Shown: one piece after another, positions 22,701-33,089 of the stretch | How positions within the stretch are numbered: the stretch's first letter is position 1 | Layout: every line of letters begins with the position of its first letter | DNA from: Boletus sp. NGJ | Taxonomy: Eukaryota > Basidiomycota > Agaricomycetes > Boletales > Boletaceae | Direction of reading: 5' to 3' | Length of the DNA: 64,000 bases | Assembly (NCBI GenBank): GCA_019096195.1 | Contig: JAGTXK010000178.1 | Location: forward strand, 62,001-126,000 | Translations under genes and position numbers: made by a program | The notes under the pieces: model-generated | The model's database searches: none | What the model saw: the letters and a program-made list of their open reading frames with translations, nothing else | Told to the model about the DNA's origin: nothing

Positions 22701-22815
22701 GTCGGTGTTCTACGACAACATGAAAGACAAGCGTGGTCGTCTGGATTATACCCGTGCTGCGTTCGCGCTGAACAGGACGATGACGATGAAAAAATTGGCG
22801 GGTGTACCAATTTGA
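19772..22815 (+). pseudogene. TPR-CHAT protein gene, copy 2, with several frame breaks
   Basis: Reads as an N-terminal segment (GFKRYLFLSTGAESGEMMYL), about nine 45-residue TPR units, a linker (AAARSWTRVAEHFHHPTILL, AVELLEQGRGVFWSQL) and a CHAT domain. CHAT shows both catalytic-region motifs, WVHLACHG (His) and AYLSACHT (Cys), near the C-terminus. CHAT domains are caspase-like peptidases; with TPRs they form a large, poorly characterised family in mushrooms. Frames shift near 20,110, near 20,752 (inside a TPR unit), near 21,750 and near 22,010-22,110. Few of these look like introns, so the gene is probably dead, or the sequence has indel errors. It is an inverted duplicate of the gene at the left edge. 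Confidence 0.7.
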
Positions 22816-23040
22816 TCAACGGATCTTGTATGTACATCTCGGTGCCTAGTTACATCTTATTCGTTGTCTTGCTCTATCTGGCTAACACTTTCCTTTGCTT
22901 ATATTCTGTAAGCTATCGATGTACCATTTGATCAACATATCTTGTATGTACATGTCGGTGCCTAGTTACATTGTATATCCTCGCTTGCTGTCTTGCTCTG
23001 CCTTGCTAATGCTTTGCTCTGCTCATACTCGCTGTTTCCC
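22803..23040. repeat. Two-copy tandem repeat, unit about 118 bp
   Basis: GTACCA-TTTGATCAAC, CTTGTATGTACAT and CGGTGCCTAGTTACAT recur at 22,803 and 22,921, and both units go on to runs of CTTGCTCT and GCTAA. The first unit overlaps the end of TPR-CHAT copy 2; the second lies in the 3' flank. This probably duplicated the 3' end of the gene. Confidence 0.7.
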
Positions 23041-23523
23041 TGTAGTGCACACTATTTAGTAGCCCACTTCAATACACAGAAGGAAATCACATTCAGATAT
23101 GTGGTCCTCTCCAAAACCGTCAATGGATTTCCGAAGTTCTCCGTAACTTCGTGGCATGCTTCCGCCCTTTTCCAGACTCACCTGCATTAGTTAGTCTTGG
23201 CCTGAGGCCGGGACTGATCATATAACTGATCATCCTCTGGAATCCGAGTCGGTTGGGTTCCCGATACACTCTCAGATCCTACCGCAAGTGAGGTGGTCAC
23301 TGAGCCTGAACGAGCATTCAGTGATTTGTTAGTCACCGGGAAGAAAAGCTCTTTGGGACAAGAACTTGGATGGTCACAGGAAATCTATTTTACAAGTTGC
23401 AGACAAATCCGGTACAGTCCAATACACGAGCCCTGGGGCAAGTAAATATCCAGCAATCCTATCGGCCAATAACATGGATCAAAACAAGAATATCTCAAGA
23501 AAAAAAATCTCGTCACATCTCAT
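23041..23523. other. Intergenic region between TPR-CHAT copy 2 and the DUF4419 gene
   Basis: Two convergent genes flank this stretch. I see no coding potential, repeat or RNA gene in it. Confidence 0.5.
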
Positions 23524-25264
23524 TTAACCCTCACTGTCCATTTCGTCTTCTTCATCATGGGCCACCTTTCGTTTGACGAAATACCACCACGCCGAAACAG
23601 GTCTCACCGTATCCCTCAACCCGTTTCGAAACAACTCCGTCTTCTCCGTCGAACAAATCTGCGCCCCCACCGACCCCGCAAGCAACATCGTCTCCGTCAT
23701 CTCCCCGTGATCATCCAACGTCACATCCAAGCACGCATACCCGCACGGTACGCCCTGACTCTCGATCGTCGGATACGGAAAGCCGTCCAATGCAAGATAC
23801 GGCGCGCGCTCGCGGACTGTGTAGACCGCAGCAAAGTGGGAAGGGGTCAGTTGAAGCGGATCGGCGGGTCGGAGGAGTTTCTTGGGTTCGTGTTCCCGGA
23901 TCCGTTCTTCGTTGAGCGTGTTGCCTTGCCACTGACCGCGTTCGTTGAAGACACAAAACGCGGTAATCCATCCCGACAACCATTGTGGACCGCTTCCCAA
24001 CTCCCGATGGGCGATCTTGTTCCAAAAATCGAGATTGTCTGGATTGGTGGGGTGATCGTAGGCATTGACGAAACGGGAGAGGATGGGTCGGAGGAGATGG
24101 TACCATGCGATTGTCTGAATGCCGTATTTTTTCAAATGCTCCAGACGGTGAAGAATGGTTTGCCAGTCTTTCTTTTCACCCTCGAGCGTGACCTTGGGGA
24201 TTCCACATCGGAGGCTAAATTTGGACGCAAAGTAATCCTTCATCATGCCCATCATCACGACGCCGCACGTCATTTTATCCACCGGTGTCGTCGTCGTGAA
24301 GTTGGGCATGATCCACTCGCGTAGGGAAGGGTCGGCGATCTGTTCTTCCATCAGTGCCGTCATCTGATGCACCATGGACCCAGTATCCATGGTATACCGA
24401 CTTCCCCCGGATTCGACAACCAACTCGCGTTTCCCTTCGCGGGCGATAAATACCTTGCGAAGCGCCTCTGCGTGCCCATTGACGAAAAAACTGAACTGCG
24501 TCATGATCGCGAGCCAAACGTCATCCGGACGCACGATGAGTCCCCGATGATTATCGTATGCCTCAATGACGGTGCCTACAAACCCGTTTCGTCGGGGTAT
24601 GATGTCCCGCATCGCATCACGGTTGGAAGGGAGGGACGTCTGCAAGAGTTGGCTGCAGAACTCACTTTTCTCGGGGGCGACGGCGTGGAGGAGGACGAGC
24701 GAAGGGACCTCATCCGACCGCACTTGCAACCGGTCGTACTCTGTGAACGATTCCGCAAGGTGGGGAGTAGGGTAGAACGAGATCGGATGCAATGGCACCA
24801 ACGGTGGTGAGGGTGCTGGTGTCGGTATTGATGCCATCTGTCAACAATACACACATAGCGTGTGTGTCATTAGCCTTTTTTCCGCATGAAAACAATACAT
24901 GGAAACTTACCGTCCATGTGCTGCTGGTGCCGCTGGTGGTTTCTGACTCAGAACTAACGACGATCTCGTCTACATGTGCAGCCGGCAGGGGTCGATAAGG
25001 GAATTGAGGTGCCCGGCGTAACTTTTGGAGCCTAGCAGGGCCCCTCCAGGTAGGTATGGAATGCGCGCTAGGGACTCCAAGTGACGTGGCGTCGCTTCCT
25101 GTATCAGAACTCAAGACGGCGGAGACGGCGTCCTCGGTGAATCTGCTCCCAGAAGGATGTTGGTAAAATGCATGAGCACGACCGGCAGTTGGAGAACTGA
25201 GGGGCGACTTTGAGGGCAAGGTTGGTTCCGAGCGGTCCCGCGCACCGGACACTCTGCGGAACAT
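23524..25264 (-). CDS. DUF4419-domain protein
   Basis: Two exons. Exon 1 (25,264-24,911, 118 codons) starts MFRRVSGARDRSEPTLP and is Ser/Thr/Pro-rich and probably disordered. A 73-nt GT-AG intron (24,910-24,838) joins it in frame to exon 2 (24,837-23,524, 437 codons), which carries the domain. Diagnostic stretches are RPDDVWLAIMTQFSFFVNGH, REGKRELVVESGG, TTPVDKMTCGVVMMGMMKDYF and GIPKVTLEGEKKDWQ. DUF4419 (PF14388) is a common fungal domain of unknown function. The protein ends in an acidic tail (DEEDEMDSEG). Exon 2 alone also begins with ATG, so a shorter product is possible. No signal peptide or membrane span. It is the last intact host gene before the transposon island. Confidence 0.85.
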
Positions 25265-25496
25265 GATCGGGTCTGCCAACGGGCGGTCGTAGGGCGGGTT
25301 GGACTAGAATCTGCCGTTAATACTGAGACAAGATTAGCCTACACGGCAGTACCGCGGTGGAAGTCCACTGCGCGGTGATACCACCAGTGAGCCGAGGTGT
25401 GGCATAAAATTGGCCCATATGACGGATCGTGGTGATCGACAAATAGGCGACGTTCGACTAGCTTCCAGACAAAGATTCGTGTGTCATGCATGTCAC

Positions 25497-25560
25497 ATCG
25501 GGGGTACCGTGAACCTCTTATAAACCCCTTATAAACCCATTATATACTGCGCGTTTTGTG
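25497..25560 (+). repeat. Left terminal inverted repeat of the composite transposon
   Basis: Starts ATCGGGGGTACC, then TGAACCTCTTATAAACC, followed by a short direct repeat of CTTATAAACCC. It is inverted relative to 49,923-49,934. The first 12 bases are identical between the ends and the rest is degenerate. Confidence 0.6.
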
Positions 25561-27560
25561 TATTTTGCATAAAGTCATATAAGCCCTTAAAAAGGTAGGT
25601 CACATGCACAATCTGCGACCGATCAGACAATCTTGTCGCATGTGCAACACTATTGCACATATTGTAGATATTTGTCAGCCTGATTCGTACCGCAAACGGC
25701 CTGACCGCATACATGGGTTTATAACGGTAGGTTCGTTTGTCAGAAGTATATCTACAGTATGGCACTTGCCATGAGTCACCAATACCATTCCTGATCCCAA
25801 ACATAGTAAATCAATTTTTTTGGGGCACAGGACAATAAAAATTGTATTAGTACTCAACAAATGGCTATAATAGATAGCTTTGTTTATGCTGAAATGATGG
25901 AATAGCTTGGTGTGAAGCAACTTGTGTTAAGGTATTGATACAACATGGAATAGATGAATTCCCTGTGGATTTATATCTTAGTTTTGGGTATTGCCAGTGC
26001 TGGCAAAAGTTGGGCCTCCTGCTGATTTCTGGTTTGCTCATACTGGTTGAGGGCACACATATGGTTGATTCAGTTGCAAAATGTTAATTTCAATTAGACC
26101 ACTATCCACAATCCCAAGTTGTGCCTGCTGTTCTACTAGGTACCATGGGTGGTGCCCACCTGACCCTTTGTACTAGTGCCTGCTTGACCTCCCTCCACAG
26201 TACCCACCTGGTTACCCTCTGGAGTGCTTGCTGAGGTGTGGTCAGTGTGGCACCTTTTAAACGATGCTGCCACCGACAAATCAGTGGCTACTTCATTCGA
26301 GTGATCAACTAAAGCTATTCGTTCAAAGACCTGTCTTTGGACCTGTCAGACGAGTGATTAACTAATTTGAAAGACCACTTACCTGTTCCACAACAACAAC
26401 AGGTCATCTACAAACTTTTTCTCTTTGGGATCCTTGATATCTTTAAACCAATTGATGATATTCTTGTAGAATTGTGCATGATCAAATAGTCCATCCACAA
26501 GCCTCCATGAGCCACAGCTTGAGAGGGCAAACCATAGCTGCAACAGATGATGTCGAATCATGCCTGCAATGAAATGTCCAACATCCACCTGCACTGCTAC
26601 ATATGCAATGGCCCATGGGACCACTTTCTTCATCCCAAGCAGACCTGCTACATCAGTAAATACAGAATTTCATCATAGTGCTCATAGTGCCATACTGTAG
26701 TAGTTTTATAGTAGTCATAGTAGTTTCATAGATAACTCATAGTATTCATAGTGTCATAGTATTGAAAGTGTATTCATAGTATCCATAGTATATTCATAGT
26801 GTTCATAGTATCATAGTATCATAGTATCATGGTATTTCATAGTGTTCATAGTGTTCATAGTGTCATAGTACTGTATTGAAAGTGTATTCATAGTATTCAT
26901 AGCATCATAGTGTCATAGTACCATAGCACTCATAGTACATTCATAGTAGTCATAGTCATAGTAGTAATTTTAAGCTAATCCCAATCCCAATCCCAATCCT
27001 ATTTCTATTCCCAAGTCAAAAGTATACAAAAAGTGTAGGAAAGAGTGTAGTACAGTGTAGCAAAAATGCGCACCAAATGTAGCAAAAGTGTAGCAAACAA
27101 AGTGTAGCAGAGTGTAGTACAGTGTAGTAAACAAAGTGTACCAAAAGTGTAGACCTACACTAAAAAAAAATATCCAAGTCCATTTTCCCACACTCAGTAT
27201 TCAAAAAGCGGACATTGTTTGCCAATGTTCATGCCACCATTCTTATATAAACAAGCCAGACTTCAAAAACTTTCCCACACTCTTTTGTTTCTTGATTTTA
27301 TCCTTCCCTACTTATTACATGAAGTCAACACTTCACTTTGTAAATCATTAGGATTAGGATTGGCATTAGGATTAGGATTGAGACTGGGATTAGGATTAGG
27401 ATTAGGCTTAGAATTAGAATTAATATTTAATTGAATTTGAAATTAAATGGCTTGAAATTGCATTAGAATTAGGATTAGGATTAGGATTAGGATTAGGATT
27501 GCTAAGCCACTATGAAAGCACTATGTATACTATGGCATCACTATGACCACTATAGAAGTA

Positions 27561-29164
27561 CAGTGACCTCCAAAACTGTTGCAATGTCTAACCCTGATGT
27601 GGTGCGTGCAGCGCACCACAAACACCCGTGGGAATTACACTTCGCTTTGGTGGGAACAAACAAGGTACACACTCTTGGCTACAATCCGGCCTCTGGATGA
27701 TGTGATTTGGATCAGAGGCTGTGGAGTTATGTCTATTTCAAAACAGCAATACCATTGCAACAGTTTTGCACCTTTTAGTAGAGAATGTGCAATCTTGTTG
27801 AAATATCATCATAAGTGGCAATGTTTGGTTATACAAACAAAGATACACATACAAATATTTTGTCTGAGTTTGAAATAGTTCACACACTTCTTTATTTCCA
27901 ACCACATCATCATAAGATCCATCTCTTCTACTCAGAAAAACACCATTCTCTCTATGCTTGATGCTGGCCAGTCAGCTCATTCTATTGCTGCCACCACTGG
28001 TCTCCATGCTTCTACCATATCCAGGCTCCACTCCAAAGAGCGTTCTGAGCTTCAGAAGTCTGCTGGAGGTCGCCCATCCAAGCTTTCTCCTATCAATCTT
28101 CGTCATGCCATCCGTCTTATTTCATCTGGAAAGGCAGAAAATGCTGTCCAGGTGACCAAGGCTCTCACCAATGTGGTCAACCAACCCCTCTCTACCTCCA
28201 CAGTATGCACTGGCACTTGAGAAAAACTGGTATGAAGGCTGTGGTAAAGTCTAAACGCCCCCTTCTATCAGCTAGGCACCACAAGGCTCGCTTGGACTTT
28301 GCCTATGCTCATAAGGATTGGACTATAGAGGACTGGAAGAAGGTAGTATGGTCTGATGAGACTAAAATCAATCGCCTAGGGTCAGATGGGTGAAAATGGG
28401 GCTGGAAAAAAGCAGATGAAGGGCTTAATGATAGATTGGTTGAAGGGATCTTGAAGTTTGAAGGAGGTTCTCTCATGATGTGGGGGTGTATGACTTGGCA
28501 GGGAGTTGGCTATGCTACCAAGATTGATGGTAGGATGGATGGAGACCTTTACCTTCAGATTTTGAAGGATGAGCTGCTGAATACTCTGCAGTATTATGGT
28601 CTAGATCCTCCTAACGTGATCTTTCAGCAAGACAATGACCCCAAGCATACTTGCAAAAAGGTGAAAGAGTGGCTTGGAGAGCAGGAGTTTGGGACTATGA
28701 TATGGCCAGCACAGTCTCCTGACCTACAACCCCATTGAACACCTCTGGGGTCACCTCAAAAGAAGGCTAGCAGATCAAGAACAACCTCCTAGTGGAATTC
28801 ATGAGTTATGGGAGAGAGTTCAGGTGGAATGGGAGGGGATACCACTTGAGGAGTGTCAGAAGTTAATTGAAAGCATGCCTAGGAGGGTTGAGGCAGTGCT
28901 CAAGGCAAAAGGAAGGCTATACCAAGTACTAATACCCACTTCATATCAAGAGATGCAAAACTGTTGCAATGGTATTGCTGTTTTGAAATGGACATAACTC
29001 CACTGCCTCTGATCCAAATCACATGATCCAGAGGCCGGACTGTAGCCAAGAGTGTGTACCTTGTTTGTTCCCACCAAAGCGAAGTGTAAGTTCCCACGGG
29101 TGTTTGTGGTGCGCTGCGCGCACCACATCAGGGTTAGACATTGCAACAGTTTTGGAGGTCACTG
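27561..29164 (+). mobile_element. Tc1/mariner transposon 1 (inactive)
   Basis: 1,604 bp bounded by TA at 27,559-27,560 and 29,165-29,166. The ends are inverted repeats of about 210 bp starting CAGTGACCTCCAAAACTG. Each repeat is itself a partial palindrome: CCAAAACTGTTGCAATG at the outer edge recurs inverted at the inner edge. It interrupts MITE copy A; the uninterrupted site is seen in copy B near 49,110. Confidence 0.9.
27954..28930 (+). pseudogene. Tc1-type transposase, broken
   Basis: Reads as a Tc1 transposase: helix-turn-helix start (MLDAGQSAHSIAATTGLHAS, GGRPSKLSP), then LRKTGMKAVVKSKRPLLS, VVWSDETKINRLGSDG (first catalytic Asp), VIFQQDNDPKHTCKKVKEWL (second Asp) and NPIEHLWGHLKRRL (Glu). 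All three DDE residues are still present, but there is a frame change near 28,205, a TGA after GSDG (28,391) and one extra base near 28,731. It is therefore non-functional. Clear relative of the intact transposase at 36,133-37,149. Confidence 0.85.
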
Positions 29165-30527
29165 TACTATGAGCATACTATGAGACTACTATGAGACACT
29201 ATGAGAATACTGTGACCACTATGAAAGTACTATGAGAATACTATGACAGACTAAGGCCACACCATGAACAGACTATGAGACACTGTCATAGTACTATCAA
29301 ACCACTATCTAGTTGGACCCTCACTATGAGCACTATGTTACTATCCAGTACTGTCCAGCACTGGACAGCTAGTCCTGTTTTTACTGATGTACATGTGTGC
29401 AGGTGCATCTTTCTCCATGGTGGTGCTGCTTTGCTTGGCCGTTATAGACTACATCCAGATCCAATTCTTCATTGACAGAGCTTGGCGACATGAATATTAG
29501 TTTCAGCACCTGTTTTTTTTCAATGTCATGAGCCCAGGGAACATGTAATAAAAAATGAAAGAGTACCTTCACAAGTAGGCTTCCTTTGAACAAACCCTCA
29601 GCAGGGTTAGCTGGGTCATATTGGCAATTTTTATACAGGAAGTGTGGCCATGAGTTCGCTGTTATGAAGAATGAAGGGTCCCAATTCTTTATTTTGTCTC
29701 AGTGCCTGAAGGGATCTCAAGTACTCAGTCCCATAGCTTGAAAAGGATGGAATACACACTCAGCTTTATCCCAGTTAAATTCCACAGGACATGTCAATCT
29801 AGTAGTTGCATTATTATAGAGGCCACAGCCTATTTTATCATGGGCTGGGAGTCGGAAGTTGGCATCTGTTAGCCACATCACAATGGTGACTTTGAGCTGG
29901 CAAGCATTATCTGCTCCCTCAGATAGCTGGAGAGCATCATGATCAATGATCAAATTCACCCCCTCCCCTCCACTAAAAATAACTCACTTGCTTGATGACT
30001 TTGTCCAGTTGATCAATGTTGCTCTCATTCAGTACCTAACGTTGAAGATCTGGTATCCACTTCATTAATTTGATGTAAGCCTTGTAAAGACTGTCCTGCC
30101 TGTAGAAATGATTGTCAAGTTAGCTAGCGAAAGTTGGACCAGCCACTTAGGATCACTCACTGCTCACTATGCTGACGAATGCTCCCATCTAAGGCACCTT
30201 GTCGATCTGCCTCACTGATTATATCACTGAGATTGTCTGATAGGGACACTAGCCTTCTAAGAGCTCTTCCATGGTGACATCAGCTACTCACATGATGTCT
30301 AAGTGGAATCCATTACTTGTAGACCATTCACTTACTTACCTAACTGCAGTCCCTTGTGTCTGCACATCCAAGCATTGTAGCTTAGAAATCTGTTGTTGCA
30401 ACAATGCAATTTGAACTTGCAAAGCAGCATTTGAGGGGTCAGTGACCACTGGGACTGCCAGAGTGGATGTCACTTTAGAGATGGTGGCTTGTGTAGCCTG
30501 CACTATAAGGGCAGGGTCAGCTGCCAT

Positions 30528-31071
30528 TGAATGCAAAGATAGAAAATAAAGAATGTGCAGCCAGTGTTGGTTACCATTCTCCATCCTTAATGACCTGCTG
30601 CTGTTTGGTCTGTTATTTAAGGCACATAGCAACCCTGTATGAATAGGTCATATGGCAACAACAGTGTCTTGGTGCATGATCAGAAGTATATAATAACAGG
30701 TAACAATGCAGGTGAACATATGGACTTTGTTTTGTAATTTGGGAGGCTTGCTAGCAGGATATGGCAACAGGTTAGTGATAGAAACTGGGGTCCTCCACTA
30801 TATTCTGTAAGGTGCAATATCATTCACTCATTGCATGGTAAGTGACTGTGTGCAACCATCAGGGTGATTGCACATACAGTACCAACAGCTAGGATGAGGG
30901 TAGCCTGCCAATGATGTTAGATGACAGGGTTAGAATTGGACCCCACTGTCATCTACCCTGCCCTATTCTCCAGAAATATGATTATAGTCCTTCCAAATGT
31001 TGCCTGGGGGGGAATTATAAGTAATGAGTATGCAAGACCTGGTAGACTTACTTCCGACTTGACTTATTACC
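30528..31071. other. Spacer between the DUF6698 and F-box-like genes inside the composite transposon
   Basis: The two cargo genes point away from each other, so this was presumably a divergent promoter. I see no coding sequence or repeat here. Confidence 0.45.
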
Positions 31072-31929
31072 ATGTGCCTCCATTGTCCTCATCTTCCACT
31101 TGAACTTGAATACAAAATATTTCTCTGGCTCCAAAATGAGCCTGATCTCTATCACTATACCCAGGTTGCAAAACGCATCCAAGTCTAATGAGCGTCATGG
31201 ACCATAGTCTATGGGGCGATCAACTAACTTCAGAGTAATAGGCTCCAACCTTACATATGCAACAACATTATGCTGCATGATCAATCAGAGGCACAGAGGT
31301 TTCTCAAATTTCTCTTGAACCACTTGAGCCCCAATGACTATAAGGTGACTGAGCTGTACATGGGTAGATCAATCAACATGAGCACTGTGGCTCTCATGTT
31401 GGCTAAATGCAAAAGGGTCACCAACTTGGTTATATGTTTTCTATACCATCATATTCTGTATGCAACCATGAACCCACTGCATCTTCCGCTATTGGAGTTG
31501 AAGGATTTAAAGGGCTTGTGCATTGGATTAACATCACATTATAGCAGGCGCCTGGTGTCCTTACCAGAGATGGAGGTCCTCAATCACATCACTCACCTCC
31601 ACCTGTTATCTTCAGGGGAAGCATCAACTTCCATGCCAATAGGTTTTGCAGGCCTGACAAACCTAACTCACCTGTTGATCAACTAGGTCACTGGGTGATC
31701 CTATACCCCCCAATTCTTGGACAAACCGACCAGTCTCATGCTCATCCAATGGATAGGTGAGACTCGCTCTCATTCCAATGTTGAGCAGAACCTCAGAGCC
31801 TGGGAGCTTGTGGATCGGTGTATTGTGGTGTTTGACAGATACCTCATGAAGTATCTTAATGCCAATGAAAGTATGTGGACATTCACACAACACATAGTTG
31901 AGTGGATAATTGATAACAAGAGTAAGTAG
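31072..31929 (+). pseudogene. F-box-like protein gene, decayed
   Basis: The start MCLHCPHLPLELEYKIFLWL, then YHYTQVAKRIQV, resembles an F-box-like motif (LPLELxxxIFxW, VAKRIQ). After a break, a 138-codon frame (31,270-31,686) has leucine-rich features (LYMGRSINMSTVALMLAKC, LPEMEVLNHITHLHLLSS, FAGLTNLTHLLIN). A last piece (31,717-31,929) includes LIQWIGETRS, VVFDRYLMKYL and WTFTQHIVEWI. In mushrooms such F-box proteins recruit substrates to SCF ubiquitin ligases. Frame changes and stops between the pieces make it non-functional. It lies divergently from the DUF6698 gene within the composite transposon. Confidence 0.55.
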
Positions 31930-32220
31930 ACTTATCATCCCTGAATTTGATTACCACTGACCAGATTTCAGTAGCTGACACCTTTGCAACTCCTGTGCCA
32001 AAGGAAAAGGTGCAGAGAAATGGAGAAAGCAGCAGCAATGAAGTAGTGGAAGAATAGATGGTCAGGCACAGATGGAGAGTGTGTCCTTGTGAGCAGTAAT
32101 AGAGTGGAGTGAGAACAAGAGACATACTATAATTCCAAGTCTCCATCACTTATAGAACATACCAGCAAAACTTGCAGATTGTTGTGAGCAGATAAGAGAA
32201 TGAAATGAAATGGAAACTGG

Positions 32221-32882
32221 ACACCTCAATGAGTCTTTAACCCCATTGTCACTTGATTCGCAGTGGTGATGGGGTGACTCAATGGATACAAAGTCCAAGA
32301 GTGCTCTTGGTGTGACACAAAGTCAGTCACTGAGAAGGGTTGAGTAGCACAAAGCCAGCTCAGAGGGGGAAAAATGGCATTGAGATGTAAACTTGATCTT
32401 TAATGAGCAAGGTGGCAGGCTGGGGGTTGGCAATAGGGCGCAATGGCAGGGGGGAGTGAAGGCAGTTCACGAGGCAGGTGGAGAGGCACAAGGTGTGAGG
32501 AGGGGTGTGGGAGTGCTAAAGTAATCTGGTAGTATGAACTTTGCATCTCGCATCCCATTGTGTTGAGTAATCTGCCAGCATAACCTTCAAGCTCACCCTC
32601 CACCCTCCTTCATCACACCCTCTTTCCCTTCCCTTCCCTCACCCTTCTCAAGCACCCCCCAGAGTCATCACTCAACAATGACCTCCTGTCAATCAAGTAA
32701 CTGGCACGCCCGCTGAGTACCTTGCAAGCTACCCTCTTCCGAGTTGGCTTTATGCTGCTCAATCCTTCTTGGTGACTGACTTTATGTCGCACTGAGAGCA
32801 CTCTTGGACTTTGTGTTCATTGAGTCACCCCTATCACCACTGCAGATTGAGTGACAGTGGAGTTAAAGACTCATTGGAGTGT
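32221..32882. mobile_element. MITE with about 150-bp terminal inverted repeats
   Basis: The left end (ACACCTCAATGAGTC, TTGTCACTTGATTC, CAAAGTCCAAGAGTGCTCT) is repeated inverted at the right end up to 32,882. The matching arms run about 140-150 bp. No coding capacity, and I did not find a clear target duplication. Confidence 0.75.
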
Positions 32883-33089
32883 TCTCTTGTTTCTTACCTT
32901 TCCATTTCTTACCCTTGCCTTTCATTTCAACATCCCTCCCTATCACCCTTGGTGATAAGCTGGTGGCATCCAGATTAAATGTTGGTATGTGCCCTGCTCC
33001 CCATTCTCTCACTGATCTCTAGTCTCTAGCCAGGGTTCTATTTCATAATGACCACAGTGCTCTCTCGTTTCAGGCCTCAATCCTGACCC

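Larger units (their letters stand above)
26651..29389. mobile_element. Foldback/MITE element, copy A, interrupted by a Tc1 transposon
   Basis: Flanked by TA on both sides (26,649-26,650 and 29,390-29,391), with ends CATCAGTAAAT and TTTTTACTGATG in inverse orientation. The left arm is a degenerate array of CATAGT words followed by AATCCC repeats. The right arm has GGATTA repeats followed by ACTATG words, so the arms mirror one another. The middle has GTGTAGCAAA-type repeats. Without the Tc1 (27,561-29,164) it is about 1.13 kb, matching copy B at 48,185-49,330. No coding capacity. It sits in the coding region of the DUF6698 gene. Confidence 0.8.
26136..30527 (-). pseudogene. DUF6698-family gene, split by a MITE and Tc1 insertion
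   Basis: Start MAADPALIVQATQATISK at 30,527. Then come QIALLQQQISKLQ (a coiled coil), GRALRRLVSLSDNLSDII, SLYKAYIKLMKWIPDL, LKVTIVMWLTDANFRLPAHD with GCGLYNNATTRLTCPVEFNW, SWPHFLYKNCQYDPANPAEG and MSPSSVNEEL. The gene breaks at 29,390 where MITE copy A sits. It resumes at 26,648 with GMKKVVPWAIAYVAVQVDV, LWFALSSCGSWRLVDGLF and DLLLLWNRQVFERIAL, ending THGT at 26,136. The order matches DUF6698 proteins, abundant and uncharacterised in mushrooms and, from memory, often transposon-linked. At least one in-frame stop occurs besides the 2.7-kb insertion, so this copy is dead. Several introns remain recognisable. Confidence 0.75.

Noticed and set aside
26970-27500. TTAGGA-type arrays as an interstitial telomere.
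   Set aside because: The repeat is TTAGGA/TTAGGATTAGG rather than TTAGGG, occurs in both MITE copies and is part of their mirrored arms.
32221-32882. Treating the 662-bp inverted-repeat element as part of the composite transposon's own ends.
   Set aside because: Its terminal sequence (ACACCTCAATGAG) is unrelated to ATCGGGGGTACC, and it lies between two cargo genes.
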